From NCBI GenBank assembly GCA_001792895.1, contig MARA01000003.1, positions 2,480,001 through 2,544,000 of the forward strand: a DNA stretch of 64,000 nucleotides. The letters run 5' to 3'. This stretch comes from Lentinus brumalis (taxonomy: Eukaryota; Basidiomycota; Agaricomycetes; Polyporales; Polyporaceae). This document shows, in pieces, positions 22,446-34,922 of this stretch. The position numbers and the translations under genes were made by a program. Under the pieces are notes generated by a model. That model saw only the letters and a program-made list of their open reading frames with translations, was not told where the DNA came from and did no database searches. The number at the start of each line of letters is the position of its first letter. The first letter of the stretch is position 1.

Positions 22446-23791
22446 GTTCTGCGAGGGAGAGTGGGGTACGAGGGGAAGAATCGCGTCCACGGCTCTTCGT
22501 GTTCGTAACGACCACGTGGCTTTTCAACCCGGTACCAATACAGTACGGGAGCCGTGGACTAGGATGCGAGGCTGTTCTCCAAATACCCTAGAAGCAGTGA
22601 CGGACATGATACAGACGATAGACGCGCCTGCGGGCGGTGCGAAGTGAAAGTTACCAACAACAGCGAACCCAAGTCATCGGGAGGCTTTCAACCTCCGCAG
22701 CGGTGATGGGAGCTATGCCTGTTCAGGCAAGTGTTGTGGTTCGTCCGCTGGTATTCGCGAGCCCCGGCCATCCTCTGCAGCCGGTTGCAGTTCTCGTAAC
22801 GCAGTGAATCATCTCATGAGCACTATCTGTGCAATACGATCGAGCGCTCATATGCTCAATATCTAATTCTCTCACAGGCGTGCATATGGCCGCAACACGA
22901 ATGCTAACCCATCTCGGCATGAGGCAGCATGCACGCGCTCGACCGTGGCCACCGTGTAGTATCAGGACAGCCTGAGGCACGCGTTGCAACAGAGTCAGCA
23001 GGCGTGGAACTCTCCGTGACTGTGAATCCCAGTCTGCGGCCGAGGATCCCTGACGGTGAATTCTGTGGACACAAGTGACGATCATCAGAAACAATGGGCG
23101 CTCATGCCAAATCAGCTCTTCCAGGCCAGAGTGCTATACTGCTACTTATCAGTGTACCATCGCCACTTACTCAAATGGTTCTTGTGCCGCTGCGGCTCGC
23201 ACACTCGCTTGTCAGAATATCGCCCACACAGGCCCACACAGGCCCACACACAGAGCTGATGGGCGTACCCTGACTAACGCACTCTAGGACGTCTCGACTC
23301 TGTTGTGTTATGAGGAAGCTGCGCAGATACAGGTACCCGACGACGCTGGCGTGCTCTCAGCACAATTGGGGGCAGTGCCGCGAGGTAGCAGAGCCGAAAT
23401 TGAACGTTGAATGCTGTCCTCCAAATATAATGAGTTGTCAGTCTCTCGAAACGACGGCTGCCAGTGCAGCGTGTCATCGATATCAATATTACGTATGTCT
23501 TGTGATCAGGCCAAGTCAGAGGCCCCGCATAGGGCGCAAGAACCGGAAGCTACCATGGCCAGTGTGTCTGAGAAGCCCTCCAATTTGGGTACTGTGGAAT
23601 GCGGCCTGTGAGATACTAGCCGAGAAGCGTTGTTAGCGTTGTTGGGTTGGAGTCACCGCTCTCAAGTGAGCTACACGAATCCAAGTTTGGCCGTTGTGTG
23701 ATGCTTCATCGGCGCTGCAGAAGTGAGTGTGCGCGTAGGCTGCTGGCACTTGTATGAGCAAGATAAAAACATCCGTACCCTTGACATCCGG
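22446..23791. other. intergenic, nothing recognised
   Basis: Short overlapping open frames only. A roughly 10-bp tandem repeat (cccacacagg, nearly three copies) lies at about 23223-23250. Confidence 0.4.
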
Positions 23792-23799
23792 TATAAAAG
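23792..23799 (+). promoter_or_regulatory. TATA box of small gene at 23901
   Basis: TATAAAAG in the context cggtataaaagagggagg, about 110 bp before a candidate ATG at 23901. This supports a transcribed gene despite its small size. Confidence 0.55.
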
Positions 23800-23900
23800 A
23801 GGGAGGATATCGAGACAACCCACAGATCCACCTCATCCAACCAGTAACGCACCGACACTCTTCGCCTCTCATACAATTCCAGCAGCTCAGCGTAGTCGTT

Positions 23901-24388
23901 ATGGTTCGTTTCGTGGCATCCGGTAGTCCTCAATTTCTTGCTCATGTTGTTTCTTCATTGCAGTCTTCTAAGTATTACCCCGTTCGTCCAGACTGTTCCA
24001 ATAGTGCCTTTCTTTCCTCTTTGACCTCACGTACGAGCAGACAGGAACTTGCTGGTCGTTCTCCGCGAACGGGACTATCTACGTCGGCCGGGTCGAGCAA
24101 GTCGTGGAGACGTCCCGCGCCCAGTACCCGGTAAGGGCTTTCTTCCCACCTGTGAACGGCTCAGCTGCCCAGTGTCAAACTCATACGACTACCTGTCAGA
24201 TTGCACTCAAGTTGAGGTTCGGAGACGGCTCTACCTGCGCCGTTCCTGCCCCCTGGTGCACCTATTACCCGTGAGCTGTTCAACCCCATGTCCCTTGCAG
24301 CGAGCTTATTGTCCGGGCTCAACGTTCCAGGTTGAACGCGGTCTCAGCCCACGCCCCCGCCTGGACACCTTACGGTGGCCAGTCTTAG
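23901..24388 (+). CDS. small multi-exon protein, possibly secreted
   Basis: Three downstream exons join in phase. The first ends at 24130 and contains LTYEQTGTCWSFSANGTIYV then VEQVVETSRAQYP, followed by a gtaagg donor. The second, 24200-24270, encodes LRFGDGSTCAVPAPWCTYYP, followed by gtgagc. The third, 24301-24388, runs ELIVRAQRSRLN to WTPYGGQS and a stop. The four visible cysteines suggest a folded secreted protein. The first exon is unresolved: the ATG at 23901 (MVRFVAS) lies well behind a TATA box, but I cannot find an in-phase junction to the exon that begins near 24005. Function unknown. Confidence 0.45.
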
Positions 24389-24837
24389 GGGGCCATACAC
24401 CGAGCGTGACGAAGCACCACTACAAACCAAGGATTCCCGGACCGTGATATGTTTTCCCTGATAAACCTCGATAAATCCCAGATGCCGTCCTTCAATGTTT
24501 CGTTGTACGCGCCGCTTGATGAATGATGATGTACTCACCTCCCGCACACTTATCGCGCCAACTCTGTTCGACTTGAGCATTCCTGCAGTGTGAGCCCTCC
24601 AAGTAAGAGGGCTCTCTCGGCTGTCTGTTCAAGATGCGCCGCTTGCCACGGGATCGTGTCGAAGGTGAGGCCTGAGGCCGAGGGCTTAGCAGCTCGACAT
24701 CACTTGCTGCCGCCCCGCCGGTACTGTTACTGTCCTTTGATAATGTCTGAACGAGGCGAACAGAGGAAGAGAGTGCCAGACCGTATGTTCGTTTATAGCA
24801 AGTCACCATCACTCGACGATACGCGTTGTAGAACCGG
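24389..24837. other. intergenic between convergent genes
   Basis: Nothing recognised. This is 3' flanking sequence of the genes ending at 24388 (+) and 24838 (-). Confidence 0.4.
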
Positions 24838-27800
24838 CTACAAGTCCGAACCAAGTTTGGTCAATAGAACAGAAAGTAACTTCTCAATGTTTTGCATCCG
24901 CGCATCCAAAGCGTCCATTCTAACGCCAAGCACGGCCTCCGAGCCCATGGAGGAGGAAGTGACACTGGCGTTGAGCGCGTCGATCTTGCTCTCCAACGCA
25001 TCGAACCGGGACATTGAGGCCTGTCGCACAGCACCAAGCTTCGCCTCGAGTGAGTCCATGCGACTTCCCATTTTTCCGAAACGCCCGGACTCCGTGTGGA
25101 TCTCCTCGCCCTGTTGCGGGCAGAGCACGAGACCGTGTGCCAGCTTATGCGAACCCTTGATGATGAGGTTCTTCGCTTCGCAAGGAGAGCATACGAAGAC
25201 ATCATCTGCGAGCGATATCAGCAGTAGTCGGATAATTGATCTCCTTGTATAGATGGACGTACCTTCGCACTCAGTACAGTACCAGCATGGCCTCGACACT
25301 TGGCCCTGGCAACCGACGCAACTCAATCGGGGTCCAACCCGCCCATGAGCTTCGGCTTTATCATGCTGTAGATCCACATCTGTCTCCCAACTTTGTACTG
25401 TGTGCGCGTCGGATAGCGCCTCCTCGGCTCGGACAAGGGCGTCGTGTGCGGATCGGTACACGCCACCAAACTCCCTATGCCGATGTATGACTCGGGACAG
25501 CTTGAGCAGACGATGAGACGGGAAGTGCGGAGACGTTAAGTCCACCCTGCGCTCTGGGCCGACGACCGCAGCAAGACACTCCGGCTTCTCGCACAGGTCG
25601 AGAGTGGACCGGGTGACGTGGCAGTCGAGGCAGATGTAGCGAGACCCGGAGATGGTCGAGTGACAATGAGAGCAAGTGACTCCGCTGCAGCACAGTCAGC
25701 AAAGCGGTGCTCTAAGACCAGTGGACCGAACAAAACATACTAGTGTTTCGGCGCCAGTTGTTGTTGGTATTCATATAGCGTATAGTAGTAGCGAGCCTCC
25801 ACAGGGGTCATAGCGAGGAAGCAGCGCTCGACACTCTTCGTCTCCGATCCGTCTGTTACGAGGCTTGCGTCTCCACGCCGAATGATGCGTAGATATTGCT
25901 GCCTCGCCGCTTGGCGGTCCTCAATCCAAGACCTAGACCACAGCTTTCGGCGTACCCCGTCAAGGATAGCATGAATTGCAAACGTCCAGAGAGCTTTTGA
26001 CTTGTTTCGATGGTCTGAGCAAAGGGGCCAGAAGCGCATGATGTCGCAAGATAACCGCTTGAAGAGGAAAGTACCGCCCTCGTTGTCTGAAAGAGAAGAC
26101 CATGTACCAGAGAAGACGCGGGCGTCGTCGCTCAAGGTTCCTTCGAAAGACTTAGGCCAAAGACGAGCGGCGTAGGTGATGGTGAAGTTGTACAGGCGGA
26201 CCCTGTCGGAGCTCAACTTCGTTTCGCCGACTAGGGACCAGCGGGTACCAGAGGACGTAGAGCCGGAAGCCACGAAGTGTCCAGGCTTCGACGTAGCGGC
26301 GTGAAGATTGACGGATAGCATGGGCTCCGAAGGGTTTACATCTTGTCGTCCGACGAATCCGCACCAATGTCCGAGGCTGCATACAGTCCTGATCAGCGCA
26401 ACCTCGATGGCAACAAGGACACACTACGCACATTGCATGCAGTGAAGTGTCCGCTTCCTTATCGTCGTCAGTCTCCACGTAATCGAGCAGAATCAAGGGA
26501 TCGTCGGCGATGTCGAGGGGATGGTTAAGAATGGACGCAGGGTCGACAAAGAAAGTTTCTTCCGAATCGTTGTAGGTGACCTCAGCATAGCGAGACTCGC
26601 GAAGTCGGTCAAAAGACCACAGAGGGGTCGGGTCATGCCAGTAGTTGAACTGCAGTCACTCTTGAGTCTTAGCGGCACATCGTACAGAGGGTATGACGTC
26701 ACATACCAGCTCGAAAGCGAAGACTCTGAATTGTTCGGCGGGATCACGATTTTGTTGTTTGAAGAGATCTTGAACATATGCGTGAATAGGAGTATGCTGC
26801 TTAAAATGTGCTATACCCACTTTCGAGATCGCGGTGACGGTGATTAACAGCACGGAACACCCATTCAAGAGTGTTTGCAGAGTCCCAAAGTTCGTCTTTG
26901 TGAAGAATAGTACTGCGAGCCAACCGGATGATGTCGAAGTCGCGCTCGAGAAGCAGATACAACAAGACAAAGAGATGCTTTGAGATCGTGACTCTTCAGT
27001 AGTATTCGCAGCGCCATGGCAGGACGCGCACCTTCTCAACCCTTCCAGTTCCTATGACCAGCAAGAGGGTATCTGCAGCGTCTATGTCGTGCCGAACGAG
27101 CTCCAGTTTGCGTCTCATCTTGACCTCTTCCTCAAGAACGTAGCTTTGAAATCTATCGCGCATGGTGTCGCTCCACTCTGCCCGACGAAAACCAGTGGTG
27201 AGCTCTGTGATCCAAGACCAGACTGAGTCGAGATAGTAGTCGACGAATCGTCTGTTCGCCGGAAGAACATCGGATTTGATCGCAAACATCTTTGCCAGGA
27301 GTTCGTCTATGCGATTGACGTAGTGCGTCATCGCCATCTGCCAACCTACATATCACAACCGTGAGTCGATGCCTGCCCCGTATTTGACGAGCTCACGCAC
27401 CGACTGCCCAGTAAGCCATCCACTTGAGGAGACTAGACGATATCTCATGATGAGCGTGAATCTCCGGGCGTGCAAACGTGCGTACCTCCAGTTCACTGGG
27501 CGAGAAGCCGTGAAGGCGTTTGCTTCCCCGACCGTGATGAAGCCCGATGCGTCATCGTCGAAAGCTTCAATGATTGCCTGTAGTCGAGTTACGTTGATAT
27601 ATTCCAAGGTCCACTCGTCCTGGGCAGTAACCTCCGTTGGATTCTCGCAATCGCTGAAGGTCGCATGTTCCCGGCGCTTATCGAGCTTCTCGACGCAGTA
27701 GTCACGGAGCGCGAGGACGAAGTGTCTCGCTTTCACGTTCCCGCGCCATTTCTGCACACTGATCAGCCGTACTGCACAACGAGACACATCAACAATATGG

Positions 27801-29333
27801 CTCACCATTTCTTGCCAGATGTTCCGCAGGTCCTGTGACGATGAGGTCAGGAGAGAATGGCATGCCCAGGCTTACGGACGGTGCTCACCGGATGGACAAT
27901 CCTGTCATGAGGTCCCGCCGTGACCGCTTTCACGACCAGATCACCATGATGATGGATGAACCCCCGGATCTCCTCTGCGAGGTCGACCTGCTGTATCTTG
28001 AACTTCCGCTCAAAGGTCTCGAAGTTGTTGGCTATAGCTATGTTAGGATCGTCGAGCATGTTCGCTTTGAACGCCTGAAAGTCGAAGGTACTCTGACGGC
28101 GCGGGGACTTGACAGCCGAAGCTGAGGCACCGTGCCTCTCCCTATAGAGGCTGGCGAAGAGCTGATCATCGGCGATGACGGCGTCCGCACCACCACGCCG
28201 CTCAATGAAGGTGAACAGGTCTCGCTGTTCGGGGGACGTGCTCTGGTGGAGGAGTGCAATCACGCGATCGATCCTGGTTGTGATTAAGCGAGACATCAAA
28301 TGTAGAGCCCTGAGGCGTGCTCACTTGTTATCCAAAGTATCAAGCTTTCTGTGGGCGATGTCGATATTGACTCCAAGGTGAATGGCGAGGGCGAACTCGA
28401 TATCGGCGCGGCGTCTATTGAACTGTTTGATGAAGCGCTCTAAGACGTCGTCCCACTTCAGCCCTAAAAGGACCTTGGAGACGATGTTCCGCTTCGCATA
28501 GGCGTCGCAGGCGTTGGCGCATTGCCTGATATCATCCGCCATCATATCCACCAGGTTCTGCAGCCGCTCCTGGATCGTCTTCCCATCGGTGCCAACGTTG
28601 GATGGTCCGTCGATGAATTGGAGCCTGTGCGGATCAGTCAGGTTGACGCCGAGGGTGCTAAGATCTGGACGGAGACTCACTCTGCTAGAACTGCCATCAT
28701 GTCTCGCATCTCACCAAATAGGAGGTTTATCTTCTTGTCGTTCTCCCGCCGCTTCAGATCCAGCTCCACCGCGACCATGAAAGTACCCACGGCGACTATA
28801 CCAAGAGTCAGTCGCGTTCGCCCCGCTTCATCAGCCGTTGGGAGACATACGTTGTAGGAACGGGTGAACTGCAGCTACAGCTTGTAGCACCTTCAAGAGC
28901 GCAGGCAGGCCCTCCGCCAAGGCAGCCGTTCCATACTGTGCGACCTTGACAGCGCTACCCTCCATGCCGGACGAGAGCGGAGACATCATGGTCGCGATAT
29001 ACTGTACCTCTGTGTCGATGGCCAAAGTAGAGTCCTCTGAGCGCTGCTTCAGCAATGCAATGTGACACCGCGAGACGAACACGGACCTTTTCCACGACGT
29101 CCCTTACCCCTGCGATACGCGTTGAAGCTGGCGAGCCCTGCATCTATCGCGACCGTGGCCGAGCGGAAGCGGATGGGTTTCTTCCGTGGTTCATCCCCGA
29201 GAAGAGTGATATCGCCGGAGGACCCCGAACCAGCACTCAAGGTGGACGACCTAGAAAATGTCGTAGTGTGAGGTTGAGGAGAGGCAGTCATGTCGCCTCC
29301 GAGGACCGTCCCATGAGTATGAGAGGAGGACAT
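24838..29333 (-). CDS. large EF-hand and ZZ-type zinc-finger protein
   Basis: Many-exon gene on the minus strand, likely over 1,000 residues. From the N-terminus: a Ser/Thr-rich leader (start near 29333); long helical segments (VQYIATMMSPLSSGMEGSA, TIQERLQNLVDMMADDIRQ, FTFIERRGGADAVI, FKANMLDDPNIAIANNFETF); an EF-hand at about 27510-27570 with a canonical calcium loop DDDASGFITVGE (acidic residues at 1, 3, 12 and Gly at 6); more helical sequence; then two cysteine clusters typical of ZZ fingers (VTCSHCH...YICLDC...LCEKPEC near 25590-25690, and LSCVGCQ...CWYCTECE...FVCSPCEAK near 25190-25320); and a C-terminal coiled coil (MDSLEAKLGAVRQ to MQNIEKLLSVLLTKL). This architecture recurs as an uncharacterised family in basidiomycetes. 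Calcium sensing and scaffolding are inferred. Confidence 0.75.
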
Positions 29334-29990
29334 GGTGAGGGCAACTGACAGAGGCCCACCGTGCTCGGCGAAACCGTCTTATTTACGTTGTGGGCGGCGA
29401 CGGAAGATCTGTGTGTCCACTTTTGACAGAGGGAACTGAAGGACACGAACAAAGTTCGGGCACGAAAACGCGAAGCACCGGATCCGCCGCGCCAGTCGCA
29501 GGCTTCGAGTCATCTCCGGTTATTGAACCTTCCAAGGGCGGCCGGAAAGCCGCCAAGAAGCCGCTGCCGCTGATGTAGGACTGTCTGTTATGTGATATAC
29601 AAGGTCAAGATCTCGCACGGTGACGGGCACATGTATGAGACTCACCGCAAAAGCGCAGTTGATGCACGTCACCGAAGCCGATTGGCGAACTGACCACTGA
29701 GAGCTGCAGCGACACATATGGTCCTAAAGACATACATATGCACATCGCTACGACTTGCGATCCACCGATACGCAGCCGCATCCTGAAAGCAAACAAAAAA
29801 TGTACTACCGCTTTAGCGGACTGTTATTATACTCTAGCTGCGGCGCTCGTCAGTATAACGATGAGCGTGCGATGGTGCGATATCTCACCTGCTACAATCC
29901 GGAATAAATGTGTGCTCCTAATATGCAATCCAACCCGATATCTTTGTACTATCCAATCCAAAATCCGATCAATCCGAGATAGAGAAAAAC
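29334..29990. other. intergenic between EF-hand/ZZ gene and transporter
   Basis: No coding exon is recognised. This is upstream of the EF-hand/ZZ gene and downstream of the Bre4-like transporter, both on the minus strand. Confidence 0.4.
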
Positions 29991-32900
29991 TTAAGCGTCC
30001 TTCGCGGGACGGTCCATAGGGGACGCGGCACCACTCTTCGGTTCAGGAACGCCGATGCCATGAATGTGGTACTGCTCCCCGACGAGCTCCTTTGTGGCAA
30101 CCATCAGCTTATCGAGCCTCAAGACGATGCCAAACGCCGTGGTGACCCCGACCGAGAAGCACCTATGGCAAACCTTAAGTGAGTGGCTCAGACAAACTCC
30201 GGAATCACGCACAGGTACTGTTCGTTCTCGAGCGTATCGATAGTCATCGTTCTTGGAAGACCGTAGTCGTCGTCCGCTTCCTGACGTATAACATTGAGGC
30301 CATGCGTGTGCACCATAAACCTGTCCAACAGCGGGCAAGGCGTGATCTGTGGGAGCGGGTTCCCCGTTCGCAGCGCGGTGGAGATCATGCCTATGCGCCA
30401 AGCGAGACGTGAGCACGCAATGTGGAGTGCGAACAGAAGACGAGAACCGTACTTATCACCGCAAGGACGTCGCCCTGAAAGTCGGCGTCAAGGAACCGGG
30501 TTCTTCTGAGGAAGGCTCTAGACCAGGCTGGCTCAAGATGCTCCGCGACCGACATGAGGTGCGACAGCAGGTATGCGATTTGCCTGACATCTTTATATCA
30601 AGGACGGAACACATTAAAGGACATTCGCACACGTACAGCTGCAGCTCGAGGATTTTCTGATATCTCTTCGACGGCCACCTTCCCCTGAGAGAGAACTGCA
30701 TGGCACGGGTCAATTGTAGACCAGAAAATCTGGGTCAGATGAGCAACAACGTACCTCGTACACGATATTCGTCTTCAGGACCAAGGACCGCTTAAGCTTA
30801 AGCCGAATGGCGATAAGACTCTGGACGATCTCTCCTCTGGCAACCTCCTGGTGTTCTCGGGTATTCGCGAACGAGACTATGGAGCAGTATACTGCACCCA
30901 GCTCGGCGACTGTCGTTGACATCATCGTGCGCTGGTACTTCCGCAGAGTGGTCGACGGCGGAAGGAACGAGAAAATGCTGGTACGCAAGGAATCAGACGA
31001 AGTATAGACCACACACGATGAGGACTCACAATGCAGCAGTAACACCGCATGTCACTAGGACGAACCGCCGCTACAGGGGAACGGATATCGGTCAGCTCCA
31101 ACCCTTTCTCATGCCAGCACTGACACTCACCCAGGCAAGCTCCCAGCCGATGTACTTGAACGGAAGAGTCGTATGCGTATCCTGCCACGAGAATCCAATG
31201 ACCTACACAAGATCGGATTAGCTACACGACAGGACGGACAACAGATGAGTCTGTAGGAGCGCACCAATGCCACCGTCACGAAGAAGATGATGTTGGTCAT
31301 CGGGGGAACCGGCCAGTAGAGACGCCCATAGAACAGGAAGGGCGCAGATACGGCGATGACAGCGGCAAGTCCGTACGGGTTGCCTCTGCCGGCCCCAGTC
31401 GAAATATACCACAGAGCTGTTCCGAGAAGACCCCTCCCATGGTGCTTATGATACGAGCTGTGAGGCCAAAGGTGGTGTCTCCGCGGAATCGGGCAAGGGT
31501 CAGCTGGCCCATAAAGATGCCCCATACAAATCGTTGAGCGTACGCGAACGCTGCGGTAGCCTTCAAGAAGTTGGGTATGCAAAGTATGACTGGGCACTAG
31601 TCAGCCAGGACACTCATGAAACACTGCACGTGCCTACCAGTCAGCAAGCCTGCCTTGATGGCAAAGAGCGCATTTCCGCGGGTCAGCCCTGATGTCAGCA
31701 CATACACCCAGTGCATGACATGTTGGAACGCGTTGGACGGAGGGAGGGCATCCGGGTCGCGCCGGCCCGTCATGCCGAGGTCGTCGTTCCAACCAGGCTG
31801 GATGCCCTGGATGATGTCTAGATAAAGGGGTGAGTCACACCCATCGAAGGCGAAACATGGTTGGACGAGAAGGACGTACCTGGGTCCTCGTCGTCCGCAC
31901 GATCCATCTCCTCGGAAACGTTCCATGGGTTCCACTCCAGCATCTTGCGTATGGGTATACTGGGCCACCACAACTGGGCCTTCTTCGCTTCCTGCTCGAG
32001 CGTGATGATGTGGTCAAGCTGTGCATGAGATCGTTCGCTGGTCAGTATAACCCCAGAAATGAGTTGAAGACAGATGGCAGTACGCACAATCTCCATCAAA
32101 ATACTGCTGAACCGAATGAGGTGGTATTGATACATATAGCAGTGGAAGAGATAGCGATGTGGTGGTGGGTCGTGAAACCCGTCCGCCCGGACATGTTTGG
32201 GATCGAATGCAGATCGGTACGGGTCCAGGACACGGTGCCTAAGTGAGCGTATTCAGTCCTTATCGTGCGAAGATGAACACGATGGCGCATACCTCTTCTC
32301 CTGCTTGAAATGCTCCAGCGTCTCGTGCATGTTCGCTCTCATGTCCTCCAGCTTCGCAAGCCGTTCGGCCCTTAACATCTCTATCTTCGCCTTGCTACGG
32401 AAGCTACCCCGTCGGGCCTCGCCGAACCACGCTTGCACGCCCTTCAGAACTCCCTGCGTCGACTCCAACAACTCGTCGCACGACTCATGTAGCAGCCTCA
32501 CGAACATGATGGTATAGTCGTCCTTGTGACGGTCAGTGAGCCTGTTCGCCTCGATGGCCATGTACCTCTGTGACTCGAACACGCCCACCGCAGTCTCGCT
32601 CGGAGATGGGCTTTGAGCGCGAGCTGCAGATAACGCATGGGCCAGATTGAGAAGCGAGAAGTGGAGGTGGTGATCGTGGTTTTCTTCCTGGTGATGAGCG
32701 AGGCGAAGGTGCAAGTAGCGCGACAGCGACTTGCGCCCGTGCGAGTGCTCCAGCGCAGACCTCTGAAAGTAGCGTCTACGACGTGCAAGCTGGTCTGGGT
32801 CGTCCCGGAAGCCACTCGGGGTGAGCTGGGCGAAGTGGGAGTGCCTGGGCGCGTGCTTGTAGGACTGCCTGGTCGCGTGCTTGCGGGGTGCGGGCGCGAG

Positions 32901-34273
32901 GAGTAACGGGAGTGCGGGCGCGGGAGTAGCGGGACGCGAGGGCATGGGCGTGATAGGGAACCGCTCGCGGGTAGGCTCGATGAGGGTGAAGAAGATGTCC
33001 ATGCCGTTGGCACGGGTGACGAGACGCCTGATGCATGGCTGGAACTCCCCAATGCGCGTAGGACAGAAGCGACCGTAGACGATGTCCTGCTTGAGGAGAC
33101 GAGCGGTCGCAGCGGCTTGACCGAGGCCGCCTTCGGACTTCTCCAATGCACCGGTGATAGCCGTCACCAATGTCTGAAAAGTCTCGGTACACGGGTTGAG
33201 AGACAGTACCTTGCGGTGCTCATCGAGGAAGCCGTTGAGAGGGTCTAGTACAGCATATAGGTTGTGTGTGTACTGCGCGGTTATGGTGACGGGGAAGACA
33301 ATCGCGGAGATGACGATACAGATTGCGCAATGGAAGGCCAGCGGTATGACGATGACTTGTCCAATTAGATAGAATGGGTACGGGTAGAGAACGGCGCTGG
33401 TCATAGAGATGTCGATGCAGATGCAGGCGAAGATGCTAGCGAACAAGTACGGCCCAGGTCCTTGCCGTGCCTTGATGTACAGGAAGAACGCGCTGCCAAG
33501 GAAGACAAAGACTGCCAGGATGACCGTAGGAGCCGCCTCTATGTACTGAGCGGATTGGATCGCGGCGACAGGGGCATTGTAGTCAATGTTCGTGCGGGCC
33601 AGGTTTGCAAGGAAGATGCCAAGGCAGGTCCACCTACATGTCGTACTTCAGTCTGGCACCATATGAAGAGGACCGAGGCACTCACGCCCATGCGGTGACT
33701 ACAAAGGTAAGGAAGATGAGCTCTCGCTCGAGAACGGCAAGGAACGGGTCATGAGGGGCGTCCAGGAAGGAAGCTGTGAGGTTGTAAGTTGCAGATGCGC
33801 GCAATCGATGTGTAATCACTCACAGATGAGGATGAGGAAACTTCCCTTGGGACGCGACTGAGGTTAGCACACGGAAGGCACGAACTTCTGCGACTCACTT
33901 GGCCCATCATGCTCGACGTGCGCGGTATGATCATGAGCACCGCAGACACCCAACAAACCACGGCACATCGTATAACGGGCTTCAGCTTCGACCAGGTGAA
34001 GTTTGCGGGGATCCAGGCGAAGTCGAAAGGCAACAGCTTCCTGCATGCCTTACCTAGTCGCGAAGCCCACACCGGCCGCGTCTTCACCTTGACCCCGCGC
34101 CCTTCCTTCTGTGTCCGGTCGCTGTCCTTCGAGTCGTGCGCGATGTCGGTGGGGATGCGCACATGCATCGGGGGCCGGGCGAAGTCTTCAGCGCGCCCCG
34201 CACCATTGATGGTGACATCCTCGTCGACATCCTCGTCTCCGAGGCGTGGATCGTACCGCTGGCGGCCGCTCAT
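29991..34273 (-). CDS. Bre4/ArAE-type integral membrane transporter (ER transporter 6TM N-terminal and FUSC-like)
   Basis: Multi-exon gene on the minus strand, start at 34273 (MSGRQRYDPRLGDED), stop at about 29991. After a polar cytosolic N-tail come several membrane segments: CAVVCWVSAVLMIIP, FLTFVVTAWAWTCLGIFLAN, VILAVFVFLGSAFFLYI, FASIFACICIDISMTSAVL and GQVIVIPLAFHCAICIVIS. A long soluble middle follows, with a His- and Arg-rich insertion around 32700-32800 and charged helices near 32300. A second group of membrane segments (FVWGIFMGQLTLARF, VIAVSAPFLFYGRLYW, TNIIFFVTVALVRSY) lies at 31130-31560. This two-block layout matches the brefeldin A sensitivity (Bre4)/aromatic-acid exporter-like family. 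Substrate unknown. It diverges from LSM6 across a 212-bp shared promoter. Confidence 0.8.
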
Positions 34274-34485
34274 GCTTTGCGCGGTCCTCGCTGTCGTCGT
34301 CGCGGGGCAAGAAAAAGATCAAGAAATGTACATGAGGGAACAAAGTTCATGGTAAAAGAACCGCCAAATGCTCTCCGCGAGGCCCGTTGCGACCGGCGCT
34401 TCGGTTTAGGGCCGGAGCAAGCGCGAGCTAGCGCGAGCAGGACGACTTCGACTTCGAGCTCATCGACCACCACGACCACCACGAC
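34274..34485. promoter_or_regulatory. short divergent promoter, transporter and LSM6
   Basis: Only 212 bp separate the two start codons, so the regulatory DNA must be shared. No TATA box was seen, as expected for a housekeeping gene such as LSM6. Confidence 0.5.
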
Positions 34486-34922
34486 ATGGACGACACGACA
34501 CCCCCACCGCCCCTGCAGCGGCCGCCGAACCTCCGCCTCCTCCCACCACCTCTGGCTCGCCGACCGACTTTCTGAAGGGCGTTGTGGGGAAGCGCGTGGT
34601 CGTCCGTCTGACCTCTGGCGTTGATTATCGAGGTGAGTCAAGGTCACTATTTTTGTCATCGGCCGATGCGGCGAGGTCTTCGGGTTCGAAGAGCGCGAAG
34701 GCGAGCTCACAAACATCGTGCAGGGATTTTGTCGTGTCTGGACGGCTACATGAACATTGCACTTGAGCAGACGGAGGAGCACGTAAATGGGAGAGTGACC
34801 AACCGCTACGGCGACGCGTTCATTCGTGGAAACAATGGTGAGTTCTCACATGTCTCCGCAGCTCTACTGCTGACAAGACTATGCTGCAAGTACTCTATAT
34901 CTCTGCCGCAGAACCATTGTAG
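34486..34922 (+). CDS. LSM6: LSm6, U6 snRNA-associated Sm-like protein (apparent frameshift in exon 1)
   Basis: Exons: about 34486-34632, 34724-34837 and 34891-34922. The Sm fold is unmistakable: DFLKGVVGKRVVVRLTSG, DYRG|ILSCLDGYMNIALEQ, VTNRYGDAFIRGNN|VLYISAAEPL. LSm6 is part of the LSm2-8 ring on U6 snRNA (splicing) and the LSm1-7 ring (mRNA decay). Phases across both introns are perfect. The oddity is upstream: the only sensible ATG (34486, MDDTTP) is in a different frame from the Sm domain. The switch lies in the C run at 34501-34505, where two extra bases separate MDDTTP from the in-frame PTAPAAAAEP stretch. No in-frame ATG exists back to a stop at about 34407. Either the reference has a two-base error, a 5' exon is missed, or this copy is mutated. 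Confidence 0.85.

Noticed and set aside
23222..23251. cccacacagg repeats considered as a possible CRISPR-like or telomeric array
   Set aside because: Fewer than three 10-bp units, no spacers, no telomeric unit; an ordinary short tandem repeat.
34136..34624. 162-codon open frame overlapping LSM6 exon 1
   Set aside because: Low-complexity Arg/Ser/Thr sequence in a different frame from the Sm domain; a shadow of LSM6 and of the divergent transporter gene.
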